A stretch of 64,000 nt of DNA, from assembly GCA_963977105.1 (NCBI GenBank), contig CAXBNI010000001.1, positions 558,001-622,000 of the forward strand, in the 5' to 3' direction. Positions 1 to 8,614 of this stretch are shown piece by piece (the stretch's first letter is position 1; each line of letters starts with the position of its first letter). Below the pieces are notes generated by a model that searched no databases, was not told where the DNA came from, and saw only the letters and a program-made list of their open reading frames with translations. This DNA comes from UBA2705 sp963977105. Lineage in GTDB: Bacteria > Pseudomonadota > Alphaproteobacteria > Micavibrionales > Micavibrionaceae. A program made the translations under genes and the position numbers.

Positions 1-1448
1 TCAGAGCGCAGGAACAATTCACCGCCATGCAGCTCCATCATCGCCTTAGCGAGGGGTAAACCAAGGCCTGTACCTTGTTGGTTTTTGGCAGATAGAGTTG
101 AATCCTTGACTTGACCAAACGGCTTAAGCGCTTCTTGTACCTTGTCTTTAGGGATACCAAAACCGTCATCAGAAACGGTAATAGTCATTTCACCATCTTT
201 ACCGAGATCGATTTTAACAAAGATATGCCCGCCACGTTCACAGAATTTAAGCGAGTTACTAACCAGGTTAATCAGAACCTGACGGATAAGGCGGCTATCA
301 ACGTAAACTCTTGGTAGGTCGGCGACGACCTCTTCTTCTAATTCAATGCCGCTGCTAAATGCCCGCGATGCCATCATCCGCATGACAGATTCCAGCAGCT
401 TGGATAAATCCACAGGCTCTTCATCAAGCTCTAACCTACCGGCCTCAATTTTTGACATATCAAGAACTTCGTTGATGATTTCAAGAAGATGACGCGCGCT
501 CAAAAGCACATCACCCATATATTCCTTGTATTTTTCATTTGCAAGCGAGCCAAAAGTTTCATTGAGCATAAGCTCTGAGAAACCAATAATCGCATTGAGT
601 GGCGTTCTCAGCTCATGCGACATATTTGCCAAGAATGATGATTTCGCATGATTTGCTGTATCTGCTTGTTCTTTTGCGACTTGCAGCGACACTTCCATTT
701 GCTTACGCATGGTGATGTCCATCAAGTTTGTTACCTGAAAACGACGGCGCTGCGAAAGCTCTAACGTCGCCGTGGTAAAGATAACATTGGCGATCGTACC
801 GTCTTTACGGATAAGCTTCATCTCACCGCTTGAGCGCTCACCTGAGACAATATAATCCTCATGGTTATCACGTGCGAGTTTGCGCTCATCAGGGGTGAGC
901 AGCATTGCGAAGTCATAACCAATAATGTCGTCACGTTTCCAGCCGTAATTACGAACAAAACTGTCATTGACGCGGACAATACGTCCATTATGGTCGGTCA
1001 CAACAATACCAATCTCACTGACATCAAATATTGATGTCAAAAGACTGATCGCATCATCACGCTCACGCTGTAATATTGATTCATCCGACGCATCTGGCTG
1101 CGCCATAACGTCAAGTATCGTCACATTGCCATGTTCATCAAGCAGAGGGTTGATCCAAAAGCCGTGAACACGAATGCTGCCCGGCAGATTTGGCAGCGCC
1201 TGTATGGTCACTGGAACTTTTTGGCCTGAACATACTTCAAAAGACTGGTTAAAGTGGCGTGCGTTTTCACTATCCATGAAATCTTCAACAGACTTGCCTA
1301 AAATAGCTTCACTGCCGCGGTCAAAATACTCTAACGCGCGATTGTTGATCTCTATAACTTTATATTCATCATCAACAACCGAGACCAAAAATCTTGGAAC
1401 CGGCATCGTATCAAATAGCTGTTTATGATCTATCCTAGATAATGACAT
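1..1448 (-). CDS. PAS-domain sensor histidine kinase (partial, C-terminus off window)
   Basis: Membrane-free hybrid of sensor and kinase modules, read by translating the minus strand from the ATG at 1448; the frame stays open to base 1, so the C-terminus is missing. The N-terminal two-thirds contains two PAS-like domains (first near residues 8-115, opening MSLSRIDHKQLFDTMPVP; second near 130-240). A HisKA domain follows with the H-box SHELRTP, whose phospho-acceptor is H278 (codon 615-617). The HATPase domain reaches a G2 box GTGLGLPLAKAMME close to the window edge. That G2 form resembles PleC/DivJ-type alphaproteobacterial kinases, but assignment to a cell-cycle kinase is inference. No transmembrane segment is visible, so it is probably cytosolic. 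It begins 11 bases after upp ends and is likely cotranscribed with it. Confidence 0.88.
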   Translation of the reverse strand, partial: MSLSRIDHKQLFDTMPVPRFLVSVVDDEYKVIEINNRALEYFDRGSEAILGKSVEDFMDSENARHFNQSFEVCSGQKVPVTIQALPNLPGSIRVHGFWINPLLDEHGNVTILDVMAQPDASDESILQRERDDAISLLTSIFDVSEIGIVVTDHNGRIVRVNDSFVRNYGWKRDDIIGYDFAMLLTPDERKLARDNHEDYIVSGERSSGEMKLIRKDGTIANVIFTTATLELSQRRRFQVTNLMDITMRKQMEVSLQVAKEQADTANHAKSSFLANMSHELRTPLNAIIGFSELMLNETFGSLANEKYKEYMGDVLLSARHLLEIINEVLDMSKIEAGRLELDEEPVDLSKLLESVMRMMASRAFSSGIELEEEVVADLPRVYVDSRLIRQVLINLVSNSLKFCERGGHIFVKIDLGKDGEMTITVSDDGFGIPKDKVQEALKPFGQVKDSTLSAKNQQGTGLGLPLAKAMMELHGGELFLRS

Positions 1449-1459
1449 ATATTTAGCGC

Positions 1460-2110
1460 TTATTCCGTCCCAAAACTACGATCGCCAGCATCCCCTAGAC
1501 CAGGGACAATATAGGCGTTCTCATTTAATTTTTCATCCAGAGCGCCACTAAAAATTTTGACATCTGGATAGGTTTTATAAAGATGCTGCACACCTTCAGG
1601 GGCAGCAAGCAAAACCAAGAAAGAAACGCGCGACATGTCTGCGTCTTTTTTCTTAATCATATCCAGCGCAAGCTGCGCTGAGTTTCCTGTTGCAAGCATA
1701 GGGTCAACCAGAATGACGTCCCTATTCTTTAAATCAGGAAGCTTATTTAAATACTCAACAGCCTCAAGCGTATTATGGTCACGATACATTCCGACATGCG
1801 CCACTGTAGATTCCGGCAAGAGCTCCTCTAGGCCGTCAGCCATAGCAAGCCCAGCACGTAGTATAGGCACAATCACAGGGAAATCCTGCGCCAAAAAAGG
1901 CGCGTCATATTGCTGCACTGGCGTAACAATTTTTTTTGCTGTCTGCTGCAGATTTGCAGTCACTCCATAACACATCATTTGAGCAATATGGCGAACATTT
2001 TCACGGAACAAACGCTTATCTGCGCCCACGTCTCGAATTTGTGATAAGCGGTGATTAATGACAGGGTTATTGGCCAACCAAAGATTTTCGTGTTTTTCAT
2101 GCTTATGCAT
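1460..2110 (-). CDS. upp: Uracil phosphoribosyltransferase
   Basis: Pyrimidine salvage enzyme converting uracil and PRPP to UMP and pyrophosphate in the cytosol. The 216-residue product has the normal length of the Upp family. It shows the PRPP-binding loop VDPMLATGNSA, the upstream VPILRAGLAMADG segment, and the C-terminal uracil-binding region ending YIVPGLGDAGDRSFGTE, all hallmarks of UPRTases. Its first codons overlap the last codons of the upstream degenerate-GGDEF gene by 8 bases, and a PAS histidine kinase follows after 11 bases. Upp is therefore translationally coupled into a cluster of signalling-like genes, an unusual setting. Function is confident from the motifs. Confidence 0.97.
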   Translation of the reverse strand: MHKHEKHENLWLANNPVINHRLSQIRDVGADKRLFRENVRHIAQMMCYGVTANLQQTAKKIVTPVQQYDAPFLAQDFPVIVPILRAGLAMADGLEELLPESTVAHVGMYRDHNTLEAVEYLNKLPDLKNRDVILVDPMLATGNSAQLALDMIKKKDADMSRVSFLVLLAAPEGVQHLYKTYPDVKIFSGALDEKLNENAYIVPGLGDAGDRSFGTE

Positions 2111-2948
2111 CTTTATTCTCCTGTAAGAAAATCTCTAATGGACTGACTTCTTGATGTATGACCGAGCTAGGGTCATCCAACTCTAACCTTTCGACCTCAT
2201 GGCGCATCTGCTTAAGCAAGCCTTCAAACTCGTCACCTGGCACAGGCTCAGACGCACAGAACAGCGCTTTACTCGACGCCATATCAAGAATCTCTTCTAA
2301 ACGTTTGTAAAAACGTATGCCGCCATCATTATCTGTCTCCTTAAGCATCACTGCAAATTCGGTATCGGATAACACATAAGCCTCATCAAACACACGCATA
2401 CATTTTTTTATCGCAGCCGACGTCGCGAAAAAGTCTTGTGTGCTGCGTCCTTGTACGACATTTTCATCAAATGACTTTAAAGTCACTAGCCCTAAAACGA
2501 AACTAGAACCGTGCCGCGAGCGGCGTTCCAGCTCAACATCGAAATCTTTCACAAGCTGTGAGTGCGCATTTAATCCTGAGCGTATGATAAGGCTCTCTTG
2601 ATCCAAGTCATGGCCGTGGTGGCGCTGTATAAGTTGGTCGCAGATACGTTCAATAGATTTATTCAGTCGGTCTAGCATTTCCTGCACAGGCGCCACGTCA
2701 GTTTTTGGCGCCTGAATGAACTCATTCGCATGAGTTATAACAGATTCCACGCTGACAATTAGATCATCATAGTAATTTTGTTGGTCCGATGACGAGGCAG
2801 AGCTGTTCTGCAACCAATCAAGCAAAATATAAGGCGGTTTAACACTGTCATCACCAGCTAGGTAAGCCTGAAACACAAGGGTGTACCAGTCTAATAGCTT
2901 TTTAATAATCAAAGCTACGTGATCAGGGCTGGTCTTATACTCGCTCAT
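2103..2948 (-). CDS. Protein with degenerate GGDEF-like C-terminal domain
   Basis: No family is recognised with certainty. The N-terminal ~120 residues (281 aa in all) look helical and acidic. The C-terminal half reads like a GGDEF fold that has lost its active site. ELERRSRHGSSFVLGLVTLKSFD aligns with the first strand and helix of diguanylate cyclases, and YVLSDTEFAVMLKETDNDGG occupies the signature position, where SDTEF replaces GGDEF. Metal-binding and substrate residues are therefore missing, so cyclase activity is unlikely; a structural or regulatory role is inference. It overlaps upp by 8 bases and heads the cluster with upp and the histidine kinase. The start at 2948 gives MSEYKTSPDHVAL; no strong ribosome site is evident. 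Confidence 0.72.
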   Translation of the reverse strand: MSEYKTSPDHVALIIKKLLDWYTLVFQAYLAGDDSVKPPYILLDWLQNSSASSSDQQNYYDDLIVSVESVITHANEFIQAPKTDVAPVQEMLDRLNKSIERICDQLIQRHHGHDLDQESLIIRSGLNAHSQLVKDFDVELERRSRHGSSFVLGLVTLKSFDENVVQGRSTQDFFATSAAIKKCMRVFDEAYVLSDTEFAVMLKETDNDGGIRFYKRLEEILDMASSKALFCASEPVPGDEFEGLLKQMRHEVERLELDDPSSVIHQEVSPLEIFLQENKDA

Positions 2949-3040
2949 GCGCGCCTCAATTTATGCTTAAATCAACAGCCGACAAAGAACTTGTCACTGT
3001 GGGTATTTAAAATAACACAGCAACGCTCCCTTTAATAGAC

Positions 3041-4495
3041 CTAAGATAGCTTCTGCTTTAGAAGCTCATTTACCATTTGTGGGTTCGCCTTGCCTTGGCT
3101 AACCTTCATCACCTGACCAACAAAGAAGCCAAATAATTTATCCTTACCAGACCTATACTGCTCAACCTTGTCCATATTATCGGCGATAACCTTGTCAATA
3201 AGCGCTTCAATTGCGCCCGTATCGGTGACTTGCTTTAAGCCTTTTTCTTCAACAATAACTTCAGGGTCCTTACTTGTTTCGTACATTTCAGCAAAAACAT
3301 CTTTTGCAATACGCCCTGAAATGGTGTCATCAGAGATCAAACCAACAAGCTTACCCAGATTTTCAGAAGATATTGGCGAGTCTTCAATTTGCTTGCCATC
3401 TTTGTTAAGAATACCTAGAAGCTCATTAATAACCCAGTTCGCAGCTAACTTTGCATCGCGGTCATTGGCCACGGTTTCATAGTAATCAGCCCGCACGCGC
3501 GTGGATATAAGGACGCTGGCGTCATATGCGCCAAGGCCATAACTATCCATGAAACGGTGCTTCTTCTCATCAGGCAACTCAGGCAACGTTTTCTTAATGT
3601 CATCGACAAAGTCCTGTTCAATAACACATGGCAACAAGTCAGGGTCTGGAAAATAACGGTAATCATGCGCGTCTTCTTTAGAGCGCATTGAGCGCGTTTC
3701 ATTGAGAACGGGATCCCAAAGGCGGGTTTCTTGGTCCACCTCTTTGCCATCTTCCAAAAGTTCAATTTGGCGGCGCGCTTCATAGTCAATACAGCCTTGC
3801 GCCGCCTTGATGGAGTTAACGTTTTTAATTTCACAGCGCGTACCGAGCTCCTTGTCGCCGACTTTACGCACGGATACATTAACGTCTGCACGCATTGAGC
3901 CTTCATCCATATTGCCATCACACGTCCCTAAGTAACGCAGGATCATACGCATTTTGTTCAAATATGCACCAACCTCGATGCCATCGCTCAAATCTGGCTC
4001 AGAAACAATTTCCATCAACGTATTACCACAGCGGTTCAAATCAACATAAGATTTGGTCGGGTGTTGGTCGTGAATCGATTTACCGGCGTCTTGTTCCAAA
4101 TGCAAACGCGTAATGCCAATAATCTTGACTTCGCCATTGGGCAAATCAATTTCGATTTCGCCCTCACCAACAATCGGGTGCAAGAACTGAGAGATCTGGT
4201 AACCTTGCGGTAAGTCCGGGTAAAAATAATTTTTACGCTCAAACACAGAATATAGATTGATTTTGGCGTTTAGGCCAAGGCCAGTTCTCACCGCTTGCTC
4301 CACGCTTTTTTCATTCAGAACGGGCAGCATACCAGGCATTGCTGCGTCAACAAGTGATACCTGCTGATTAGGTGCGGCGCCGAAATCAGTCGCAGCCCCA
4401 GAAAATAATTTAGAATTTGTAATTGCCTGCGCATGGATCTCTAATCCAATTACCATTTCCCAATCACCAGTTTCGCCTCTAAGTATTTGAGCCAT
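3041..4495 (-). CDS. gatB: Aspartyl/glutamyl-tRNA amidotransferase subunit B
   Basis: GatB is the tRNA-binding kinase subunit of GatCAB, which phosphorylates the misacylated Glu-tRNA(Gln) or Asp-tRNA(Asn) before amidation. The 484-residue protein starts MAQILRGETGDWEMVIGLEIH and carries the GatB signature region LPQGYQISQFLHPIVGEG (about residues 94-111) and RADVNVSVRK. The C-terminal half is the helical cradle plus YqeY-like tail (KANPQMVNELL). An AAGGAAAG ribosome site sits just ahead of the ATG. It is the last gene of the gat cluster and is separated from gatA by a secreted Cys-rich protein gene. Presence of GatCAB suggests the organism uses indirect tRNA amidation for Gln and/or Asn. Confidence 0.97.
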   Translation of the reverse strand: MAQILRGETGDWEMVIGLEIHAQAITNSKLFSGAATDFGAAPNQQVSLVDAAMPGMLPVLNEKSVEQAVRTGLGLNAKINLYSVFERKNYFYPDLPQGYQISQFLHPIVGEGEIEIDLPNGEVKIIGITRLHLEQDAGKSIHDQHPTKSYVDLNRCGNTLMEIVSEPDLSDGIEVGAYLNKMRMILRYLGTCDGNMDEGSMRADVNVSVRKVGDKELGTRCEIKNVNSIKAAQGCIDYEARRQIELLEDGKEVDQETRLWDPVLNETRSMRSKEDAHDYRYFPDPDLLPCVIEQDFVDDIKKTLPELPDEKKHRFMDSYGLGAYDASVLISTRVRADYYETVANDRDAKLAANWVINELLGILNKDGKQIEDSPISSENLGKLVGLISDDTISGRIAKDVFAEMYETSKDPEVIVEEKGLKQVTDTGAIEALIDKVIADNMDKVEQYRSGKDKLFGFFVGQVMKVSQGKANPQMVNELLKQKLS

Positions 4496-4554
4496 ATTCT
4501 TTCCTTAAACGTCTTTTGAAATATTGTGTTTTTTAATTTTGATTAAACTTAAGC

Positions 4555-5214
4555 CTAGCGCCATTCCATATAGACCGGCTGAACACAAGCATGCATACCT
4601 GTTTTCACATAGTTTCTATATGCAGGTGAAGTGATGAACGATTCCACAGGCCTTAACTCTGTATTACGCTCCATTCCCGTGAAATGCGCAATCATATCCC
4701 GCGAACCACGGTCACGCATCATACGTGACGCGATATCTGCTGCGCAGGAACAATATGCAGGAAAACTTCTGATACGATGATCATGTGCGCGCTCTTCCAA
4801 ACACGTTATATAACCAAGCGTACGTACAGGGTTTTCCAAACATGGAGAGACAACGCCCTCTACATATTTAATAAGCGACATATCGTAATAACGATCCGCT
4901 TTTTTTCTAACATCGAGTACTGCAGCAAGCTCGCCGTTTGTCATGATCTGCGTTACTGAGACTGATGCACAGGTACAAAAATCATCGCGGGTCGATGGCG
5001 TAAAGCCAATAGGTAAATGTCCGCTACAGTTTTGGTAGAAGCGCTTTGCCCCCGCTGCGTCGACCATCTCGTCAGGCGCATTGTCACCAACGGCGCCACG
5101 GATATCAAGACCGCTCGCCTTAACTTGCGCCTGTGCCTGCCCTAGGGGCGTAACCAGCAGCGCCGCAGAGACAAAAAAGACAGCTAAAACAAATATAAGA
5201 TTAGAAAACTTCAT
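4555..5214 (-). CDS. Secreted Cys-rich protein with duplicated C-x16-CxC-x(42-52)-C unit
   Basis: Unrecognised protein. An N-terminal signal peptide (MKFSNLIFVLAVFFVSAALL, ending near AQAQ) predicts export to the periplasm or surface. The mature part holds two units with the same cysteine pattern: C-x16-C-T-C-x42-C, then C-x16-C-S-C-x52-C. Eight cysteines in this array suggest disulfides. It lies between gatA and gatB: a GTG at 5220 overlaps the gatA stop, and the ATG at 5214 follows that stop by 2 bases. I chose the ATG, although the upstream AAGG spacing slightly favours GTG. A protein of the same cysteine layout (single unit) is encoded near 63.4-63.9 kb. Function unknown. Confidence 0.78.
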   Translation of the reverse strand: MKFSNLIFVLAVFFVSAALLVTPLGQAQAQVKASGLDIRGAVGDNAPDEMVDAAGAKRFYQNCSGHLPIGFTPSTRDDFCTCASVSVTQIMTNGELAAVLDVRKKADRYYDMSLIKYVEGVVSPCLENPVRTLGYITCLEERAHDHRIRSFPAYCSCAADIASRMMRDRGSRDMIAHFTGMERNTELRPVESFITSPAYRNYVKTGMHACVQPVYMEWR

Positions 5215-5216
5215 TA

Positions 5217-6701
5217 TCACGCTGCCTTATTCGTTAAAAATTGTCGCTTAGTTGCAAAGGACGCTGTTCTTTCAATAAAGCGACATGCTCTTAACACTGT
5301 TGCCTCATCAAACGCACGTCCAATGACCTGCAAACCCAAAGGTAGACCACGAGAATCCACACCAGCAGGCACGGACATTGCAGGTAGACCTGCCATATTC
5401 ACAGTCACTGTGAATATGTCGTTTAAATACATCTTGATCGGGTCATCTTCATTCTCACCAATCGCGAATGCTGATGACGGCGTTGCTGGCGTTAAAATAA
5501 CATCAACCTGTTCATAAGCCTTCGTAAAGTCTTCTTGGATAAGGCGGCGTACTTTTTGTGCCTGTAAATAATACGCATCATAATAACCAGCAGAAAGAAC
5601 GTAAGCGCCAACCATGATACGGCGCTTCACTTCGTCACCAAAGCCTTCGGCGCGTGTCTTTTGATATGTTTCCGCAAGGTCTTTACCGTCAACGCGGAGG
5701 CCGTAACGTACACCATCATAACGTGACAGGTTCGACGATGCTTCAGCCGGTGCAATAATATAATAAGCTGGCAATGCATATTTTGTGTGCGGCAGGGAAA
5801 TATCAATAATCTCAGCGCCTTCAGCACGCATCCACTCAATGCCCTGTTCCCACAATGCATTAATTTCAGCAGGTGTTTCTTCTAGGCGGTATTCTTTAGG
5901 GATACCAACCTTCAAGCCTTTAACGCCTTGATCAATCATCGACGCGAAATCTGGCACTTCAATGTCTACAGAAGTGCTGTCTTTAGGGTCAAAACCCGAC
6001 ATTGACGTTAACATATGCGCGCAATCTTCAACGCTACGACCAAATGGGCCGGCTTGGTCCAATGATGAAGCAAAAGCAACGACGCCCCAACGTGAACACC
6101 GTCCATAAGTTGGGTGAATACCTGCAATGCCGCAGAAAGCCGCAGGTTGACGAATTGAACCGCCCGTATCAGTGCCTGTTGTCAGCATAGCAATATTCGC
6201 AGCTACAGCGGCCGCAGAGCCACCTGATGAACCACCTGGCACCAAATCAGCATCGCTATCATTCGCCTTCCACGGATTAACCACATTACCGAAGTACGAC
6301 GTTGTATTTGATGACCCCATTGCGAATTCATCCAAATTCGTTTTGCCAAGCATCACTGCGCCATCAGCAAACAGCTTTGTTGTCACTGTAGACTCATATT
6401 GTGGGACAAACCCCTCAAGAATTTTTGAGCCCGCTGTTGTTTGCACGCCTTCTGTACAGAACAAATCTTTCACGCCCATCGGAATGCCGTCTAACGGTCT
6501 TTGATCCCCCGAAGCATAACGTGCATCGCTTTCTGCCGCTTGCTTTAAAGCAATTTCTGGTGTTTCAACGATATATGCGTTTAGGTGACGCGCTTTTTCC
6601 ATGGCGTTAATATGGGCCTGCGTTAACTCAACAGCAGAAAAATCTTTATTTTTCATACCGGTTAAAGCTTCACTCACACTCAATGCAGTTAAGTCTGTCA
6701 T
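5217..6701 (-). CDS. gatA: Aspartyl/glutamyl-tRNA amidotransferase subunit A
   Basis: GatA is the amidase-signature subunit that hydrolyses glutamine and channels ammonia to GatB. All three catalytic residues of the Ser-cisSer-Lys triad are visible: K78 in PMGVKDLF, S158 in the GGSSGGS signature (156-162), and S182 in DTGGSIRQP. The length of 494 aa is normal. It is preceded by gatC (40-base gap) and followed, with stop and start codons overlapping or nearly so, by the secreted Cys-rich gene and then gatB. Inserting an exported protein inside gatCAB is not typical. Regulation is probably by a promoter upstream of gatC in the gatC-ruvX divergent region. Confidence 0.98.
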   Translation of the reverse strand: MTDLTALSVSEALTGMKNKDFSAVELTQAHINAMEKARHLNAYIVETPEIALKQAAESDARYASGDQRPLDGIPMGVKDLFCTEGVQTTAGSKILEGFVPQYESTVTTKLFADGAVMLGKTNLDEFAMGSSNTTSYFGNVVNPWKANDSDADLVPGGSSGGSAAAVAANIAMLTTGTDTGGSIRQPAAFCGIAGIHPTYGRCSRWGVVAFASSLDQAGPFGRSVEDCAHMLTSMSGFDPKDSTSVDIEVPDFASMIDQGVKGLKVGIPKEYRLEETPAEINALWEQGIEWMRAEGAEIIDISLPHTKYALPAYYIIAPAEASSNLSRYDGVRYGLRVDGKDLAETYQKTRAEGFGDEVKRRIMVGAYVLSAGYYDAYYLQAQKVRRLIQEDFTKAYEQVDVILTPATPSSAFAIGENEDDPIKMYLNDIFTVTVNMAGLPAMSVPAGVDSRGLPLGLQVIGRAFDEATVLRACRFIERTASFATKRQFLTNKAA

Positions 6702-6741
6702 CTGTCTATCTTTCGTATATCTAGTCTATATAACTGTAAAT

Positions 6742-7023
6742 TTATTCAATGATTTTACTGACAACAAAGAAACCTTCTTTGCTCTCTGGTGCATTTTTCA
6801 GCACTTTGTCAGGGATGCCGCCATCGTTGACAACGTCAGCACGCAACCTTAGCACAGTTTCGTTAACGCTACGTAGCGGCTCTACACCTGTTGTGTCGAC
6901 TTCAGAAAGCTGCTCAACGAAACCAATGATGCCTTCCATTTTTGACTTCACGGCGTCAATTTCGTTTTCTTTTAATTCTATTTGCGCCAATCGTGCGGCT
7001 TTGATTACTGTATTCTTATCCAT
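6742..7023 (-). CDS. gatC: Aspartyl/glutamyl-tRNA amidotransferase subunit C
   Basis: GatC wraps around GatA and GatB and stabilises the amidotransferase. The 93-residue product has the family's size and layout. It opens MDKNTVIKAARLAQIELKE, follows with an amphipathic helix and the conserved segment VEPLRSVNETVLRLRADVV, and ends with the usual tail in which KAPE becomes KNAPESKEGFFVV. It heads the minus-strand gat operon, with gatA 40 bases downstream. Its start lies about 130 bases from the divergent ruvX start, so both operons probably fire from that interval; no convincing promoter was identified there. Confidence 0.95.
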   Translation of the reverse strand: MDKNTVIKAARLAQIELKENEIDAVKSKMEGIIGFVEQLSEVDTTGVEPLRSVNETVLRLRADVVNDGGIPDKVLKNAPESKEGFFVVSKIIE

Positions 7024-7151
7024 TACAGGCCTATGATCTTCTCTTCAAAGTTTCTCTATTTATTAACAGCTTACTTAATTATAAATTGCTTACTGGGGAA
7101 ATATATAATAAGCAGATACAGAAATACAAGGAAAAGCACGATAAGGCAAGC

Positions 7152-7625
7152 ATGGAAATAGAAGATCTCGCGCATAAACTACAGAAAACTGACAAGGTTT
7201 TGGGGTTGGACCCTGGGAAAAAGACCATTGGCATCGCCTTAGCATCTGTCATGCTTGGCGTTGCGACGCCCATCGAGACCATAAAGCGCACTAAATTCAG
7301 CAAAGACGTCATTCGCCTGCAGCAGATCATTAACGAGCTTGAAGCCAAAGCCCTTATTATCGGCCTACCTCTAAATATGGACGGCAGCGAAGGCAGGCGC
7401 GCACAGTCTGTTCAAGATTTAGGCCAGAATATAAAGCAACATATTCCCAATATTGAAATCGCCTATTGGGATGAGCGGCTATCAAGCCACCACATGGATA
7501 GTTTCTTGATTGAAAAAGTCGATTTGTCTCGTAAAAAACGTGCAAGCGTTATTGATAAACTTGCGGCGCAGCATATCCTGCAAGGTGCAATAGACCGCAT
7601 TCGCACCGTAAAGGGCTTAGATTAA
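7152..7625 (+). CDS. ruvX: RuvX/YqgF-type putative pre-16S rRNA nuclease
   Basis: RNase H-fold nuclease implicated in maturation of the 16S rRNA 5' end and historically annotated as a Holliday-junction resolvase. The conserved acidic centre is present: D20 in GLDPGKKTIGIA, the glutamate of YWDERLSS, and the aspartate of VIDKLAAQHIL. I start at the ATG at 7152 (157 aa), which has AAGG about 8 bases upstream and gives the usual family length. An in-frame ATG at 7086 would add 22 Lys-rich residues with no conserved look. It is divergent from gatC. After it comes a roughly 250-base non-coding leader before rplU. Confidence 0.93.
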   Translation: MEIEDLAHKLQKTDKVLGLDPGKKTIGIALASVMLGVATPIETIKRTKFSKDVIRLQQIINELEAKALIIGLPLNMDGSEGRRAQSVQDLGQNIKQHIPNIEIAYWDERLSSHHMDSFLIEKVDLSRKKRASVIDKLAAQHILQGAIDRIRTVKGLD

Positions 7626-7746
7626 AGAACTTGCCCATTACACGGAAAAATAGAGTTAATAATAAACACAGTTTGTGAAAATCTAAATTTACGAAAATAC
7701 CAACTTCGCATTTAGTAATTTTTCTTAGCTGCAGCGCATTATTCCC

Positions 7747-7775
7747 TTGACAGAACACAGCCAAACCCTTTATAC
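7747..7775 (+). promoter_or_regulatory. Sigma-70-type promoter for rplU-rpmA
   Basis: A perfect -35 hexamer TTGACA at 7747-7752 is separated by 17 bases from a -10-like TTATAC at 7770-7775. It lies about 105 bases upstream of the rplU ATG, which leaves a leader containing a short hairpin (GTGGC, 7-base loop, GCCAC, around 7804-7820). It could carry ribosomal-protein autoregulation, but that is inference. Nothing else is evident in the 7626-7882 interval. Confidence 0.7.
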
Positions 7776-7882
7776 ACGCTAATTCGTATGAAATCGCACC
7801 AAAGTGGCTATGCCTGCCACGATGGGCGTACAAAAGCAAAAAGCTTTATTTAACGATTTAATTGAGAGAAAAGGCAAAAACT

Positions 7883-8197
7883 ATGTATGCAGTTATAAAA
7901 ACTGGTGGAAAACAGTATAAAGTCCAAAAGGATGATGTCATCCGCGTTGAAAAACTAGAAGTAGAAGCCGGTACAAACATTACACTTGAAGAAGTGCTAA
8001 TGCTTAATGACGGTAAAAAATCTACCGTAGGTGCTCCTTTAATTGATGGCGCAACAGTCACAGCAGAAGTATTAGAGCAAACACGCGCTGATAAAGTCAT
8101 TATCTTTAAAAAGAAACGTCGTCAAAACTACCGTCGTAAGAAGGGCCATCGCCAACACCTTACAGTTTTACGCATTAAAGATATTAAAGCGGCTTAA
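7883..8197 (+). CDS. rplU: 50S ribosomal protein L21
   Basis: Large-subunit ribosomal protein L21, which binds 23S rRNA together with L20. The start at 7883 gives the canonical MYAVIKTGGKQYKVQ and a 104-residue product of usual size; an upstream TTG in frame adds only seven residues. The C-terminal basic block KKKRRQNYRRKKGHRQ is the rRNA-binding signature of the family. It is followed 51 bases later by rpmA, the normal bacterial arrangement, with obgE next. A strong promoter lies 105 bases upstream, and the pair ends at an intrinsic terminator at 8564-8594. Confidence 0.98.
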   Translation: MYAVIKTGGKQYKVQKDDVIRVEKLEVEAGTNITLEEVLMLNDGKKSTVGAPLIDGATVTAEVLEQTRADKVIIFKKKRRQNYRRKKGHRQHLTVLRIKDIKAA

Positions 8198-8248
8198 TTT
8201 AACTTAGCCGATATTACGAAATTATAGAAAGATTAAAGGAGACACGTC

Positions 8249-8536
8249 ATGGCACATAAGAAAGCTGGTGGTAGTTCTAAGAACGGAAGAGATTCAGCAG
8301 GTCGTAGACTTGGTGTAAAACGGTATGGCGGCGAAGTTGTATTAGCGGGCAACATCATTGTACGTCAGCGTGGTACTAAGTACCTCCCAGGTAAAAACGT
8401 TGGCCTTGGTAAAGATCACACAATTTTTGCTTTGATTGACGGTCAGGTTTCATTTTCACGTGCCAAAGGCAACCGCCCTGTCGTGAATATTCTTCCTGCA
8501 AACGATGCGGCAGCCCCTGCGAAAGCAGCTGAGTAA
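8249..8536 (+). CDS. rpmA: 50S ribosomal protein L27
   Basis: Ribosomal protein L27, whose N-terminal tail reaches the peptidyl-transferase centre. The 95-residue sequence starts MAHKKAGGSSKNGRDSAGRR directly, without the cleavable leader found in Firmicutes. It continues with RLGVKRYGG and RQRGTKYLPGKNVG. An AAGGAG ribosome site sits 8 bases before the ATG. It is cotranscribed with rplU and terminated by a 10-bp perfect hairpin before obgE. Confidence 0.98.
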   Translation: MAHKKAGGSSKNGRDSAGRRLGVKRYGGEVVLAGNIIVRQRGTKYLPGKNVGLGKDHTIFALIDGQVSFSRAKGNRPVVNILPANDAAAPAKAAE

Positions 8537-8563
8537 CCACGCGCACAATATAAAGATTTATAA

Positions 8564-8594
8564 AGAAGAGGCTTATCTCTAGCCTCTTCTTTTC
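8564..8594 (+). terminator. Intrinsic terminator after rpmA
   Basis: Perfect 10-bp stem AGAAGAGGCT (8564-8573) / AGCCTCTTCT (8581-8590) with a 7-base loop, followed by TTTCT. It separates rplU-rpmA from obgE, which starts 21 bases further on, so obgE depends on read-through or its own promoter. Confidence 0.85.
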
Positions 8595-8614
8595 TATTTC
8601 AGGATAAATAAGTT

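Noticed and set aside
3445..3921. 158-aa open frame on the minus strand inside gatB
   Set aside because: It lies in another frame of gatB, has a composition typical of shadow frames and no ribosome site or motif.
7086..7151. Upstream ATG extension of RuvX
   Set aside because: The Lys-rich extension is not conserved in the family and the ribosome site favours the ATG at 7152.
7549..7839. 96-aa minus-strand frame between ruvX and rplU
   Set aside because: It starts in the rplU promoter and leader, ends inside ruvX, and has no recognisable features.
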